A DNA stretch of 7,375 nucleotides from NCBI GenBank assembly GCA_023818905.1, contig JAMWDE010000043.1, forward strand, positions 1-7,375, written 5' to 3'. The first letter of the stretch is position 1. Each line of letters starts with the position of its first letter. Below, in pieces: positions 6,135 through 7,375 of the stretch. The notes below the pieces were generated by a model. That model had not been told where the DNA came from, made no database searches, and was given only the letters and a program-made list of their open reading frames with translations. Source of the DNA: Candidatus Omnitrophota bacterium. Lineage in GTDB: Bacteria; Omnitrophota; Gorgyraeia; Gygaellales; Profunditerraquicolaceae. The translations under genes were made by a program, and so were the position numbers.

Positions 6135-7375
6135 GCTGGCTTATACCTTAGAGATTTCTAGTACCAACTTTATTGTTGACCTTCCTACTTTTCTTAACGG
6201 AGGCGGATTAGCTAACTCCAGTAACTATAACACCAATATTAACGTTATAGGTGGACTCTTCGCTTATCTTCAGTGGCTATCAAGTTATAATTTTATATTT
6301 CTGCCGGGACAGCCACACCTTATTACCGTGGTTATGCCGTCTCCGCCCCAACAGCCAGTTAAGGTGCTCTCAGATCTGATGGCTACCACAGAGGTCTTTG
6401 GCCAGGTTATTCCTGAGAAGACCTGGCAGAGAGATAATGACCCTTATTTTTACTGGCAGACAAGGATAGAGATTCCGGATTTCTTGATTGGCTGTTCAGT
6501 ATCTCTGGACAACCTACCAGATGAAACAGTTGATACTACCTTTTCTTATTATCAAATTTTAGAGGATAGCATTCCTTCAGGTAAGCATATATTCTATGTC
6601 TTGCCTTCCACCACACTTAAAGGTTGGGATTGGTTCAGTTTGCTTCAGTTTGAAATATGGGTAGATACGGATATGCCACAGGTAAATCAATTGAAACCTT
6701 CACCCGGAGAATTTACCTCAAACAATCTTATTCCTGTTAGTTGTTTTGTTTATGATAAAGATTCAGGCTTAGATATAGCATCAACTGCTTTGAGTATAGA
6801 CGGTCGCACAGTATTTTATAATTATAATTCAGCTACCCACACCCTAAGTTATACGCCAGAGGCGCCTTTTAGAGACGGCAAAAACACAATTCTATTAAAG
6901 GTCTATGATATGGTAGGTAACTATGTGGTCAAAGGCTGGGATTTTATTGTGGATACTCAGCCTCCCTCGGGAAGTGTTCTGATTAATGCTGGAGATGATT
7001 TAACCCATTCTGCCTATGTTAACTTGCATATCCAAGCAGAGGACGCTGTATCCGGAGTTAAAAGTATTTTTATTTCTAATGATGGCATCTTTGATACAGA
7101 ATTGGCTAATCCCTATTCTTTTGCACCGGTGATTTATCATTGGTTGGTTTCCAGCCCTAATACCGATGGTTTAAAGACCGTCTATATAAAATTCCAGGAT
7201 GCCGCAGGTAATATTTCAGCCACATTTAGTGACCAGATTAATCTTAAACTTCTCACTCCTGACACCTACATCATCTGGGGTCCTTCCGGTATTACTGAGA
7301 AAACTGAAGCGGAATTCAGGTACGAGGCAAGCAAGCCAGGTTGTAGTTTCAGTTATAAATTGCATAATCTTGGCT
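6088..7375 (+). CDS. Secreted protein with bacterial Ig-like domains, 3'-partial
   Basis: ATG 6088 opens a frame that continues to the window end, 429 codons without a stop. An in-frame TAA at 6082-6084 makes this the first possible start. Residues 1-20 look like a Sec signal peptide (MKKILIVIFITLLIVELAYT), possibly cut after Thr20. Residues 21-190 form a region I do not recognise, rich in aromatic and beta-prone residues. Two Ig-like modules follow: about 192-292 (VDTDMPQVNQLKPSPGEF through LLKVYDMVGNYVV) and about 293-390 (VDTQPPSGSV through VYIKFQDAAGNIS). A third starts near 392 with GPSGITEKTEAEFRYEASKP, a motif typical of repeated modules in large bacterial surface proteins. Such domains are structural or adhesive; no catalytic motif is visible. 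The 47-base overlap with the pseudopilin gene suggests coupled translation and makes the protein a candidate client of the machine. No lipobox is seen. The exact function is unknown. Confidence 0.85.
   Translation, partial: MKKILIVIFITLLIVELAYTLEISSTNFIVDLPTFLNGGGLANSSNYNTNINVIGGLFAYLQWLSSYNFIFLPGQPHLITVVMPSPPQQPVKVLSDLMATTEVFGQVIPEKTWQRDNDPYFYWQTRIEIPDFLIGCSVSLDNLPDETVDTTFSYYQILEDSIPSGKHIFYVLPSTTLKGWDWFSLLQFEIWVDTDMPQVNQLKPSPGEFTSNNLIPVSCFVYDKDSGLDIASTALSIDGRTVFYNYNSATHTLSYTPEAPFRDGKNTILLKVYDMVGNYVVKGWDFIVDTQPPSGSVLINAGDDLTHSAYVNLHIQAEDAVSGVKSIFISNDGIFDTELANPYSFAPVIYHWLVSSPNTDGLKTVYIKFQDAAGNISATFSDQINLKLLTPDTYIIWGPSGITEKTEAEFRYEASKPGCSFSYKLHNLG

Overview
The window is 7,375 bases of densely packed coding DNA. 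All five genes lie on the + strand, and the first and last run off the window edges. Together they look like part of one operon for a type II secretion system (T2SS) or type IV pilus-like machine, plus a probable exported client. In order: (1) the C-terminal 684 codons of an outer-membrane secretin with an unusual coiled-coil/TPR front end; (2) a full-length GspE/PilB-type assembly ATPase; (3) a multi-pass membrane protein with C-terminal TPRs that resembles the TMTC/DUF1736 group of GT-C glycosyltransferases; (4) a GspJ-like minor pseudopilin with a class III (prepilin) leader; (5) the N-terminal 429 residues of a secreted protein with bacterial Ig-like domains.

A secretin implies a diderm (Gram-negative-type) bacterium. 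Base composition is moderately AT-rich, roughly 40% GC by eye. The coupling of T2SS/pilus genes with TMTC-like TPR glycosyltransferases, and starts without Shine-Dalgarno sequences, would suit an uncultured lineage of the PVC/Omnitrophota kind. That placement is a weak inference; the window holds no phylogenetic marker.

Layout: 1-2055 secretin (open at the 5' edge, with an 87-bp in-frame repeat at 1-144); 2056-2120 a 65-base gap with a weak inverted repeat; 2121-3752 ATPase; 3753-3796 a 44-base gap; 3797-5419 TMTC-like protein; 5420-5480 a short gap that also carries an in-frame TTG extension of the next gene; 5481-6134 GspJ-like pseudopilin; 6088-7375 Ig-like exported protein, overlapping the pseudopilin by 47 bases and open at the 3' edge. 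There is no gene-free stretch longer than 65 bases. I found no tRNA, rRNA, CRISPR, transposon or convincing factor-independent terminator.

Working model: the ATPase drives assembly of a pseudopilus containing the GspJ-like subunit, and this pushes cargo through the secretin. The membrane glycosyltransferase may modify pseudopilins or the exported beta-sandwich protein on the periplasmic side. That link is the most interesting idea here, because the eukaryotic TMTC enzymes O-mannosylate cadherin-type beta-sandwich domains and here the relative sits in an export operon next to a gene for an Ig-like protein. It is a hypothesis drawn from neighbourhood and fold resemblance.
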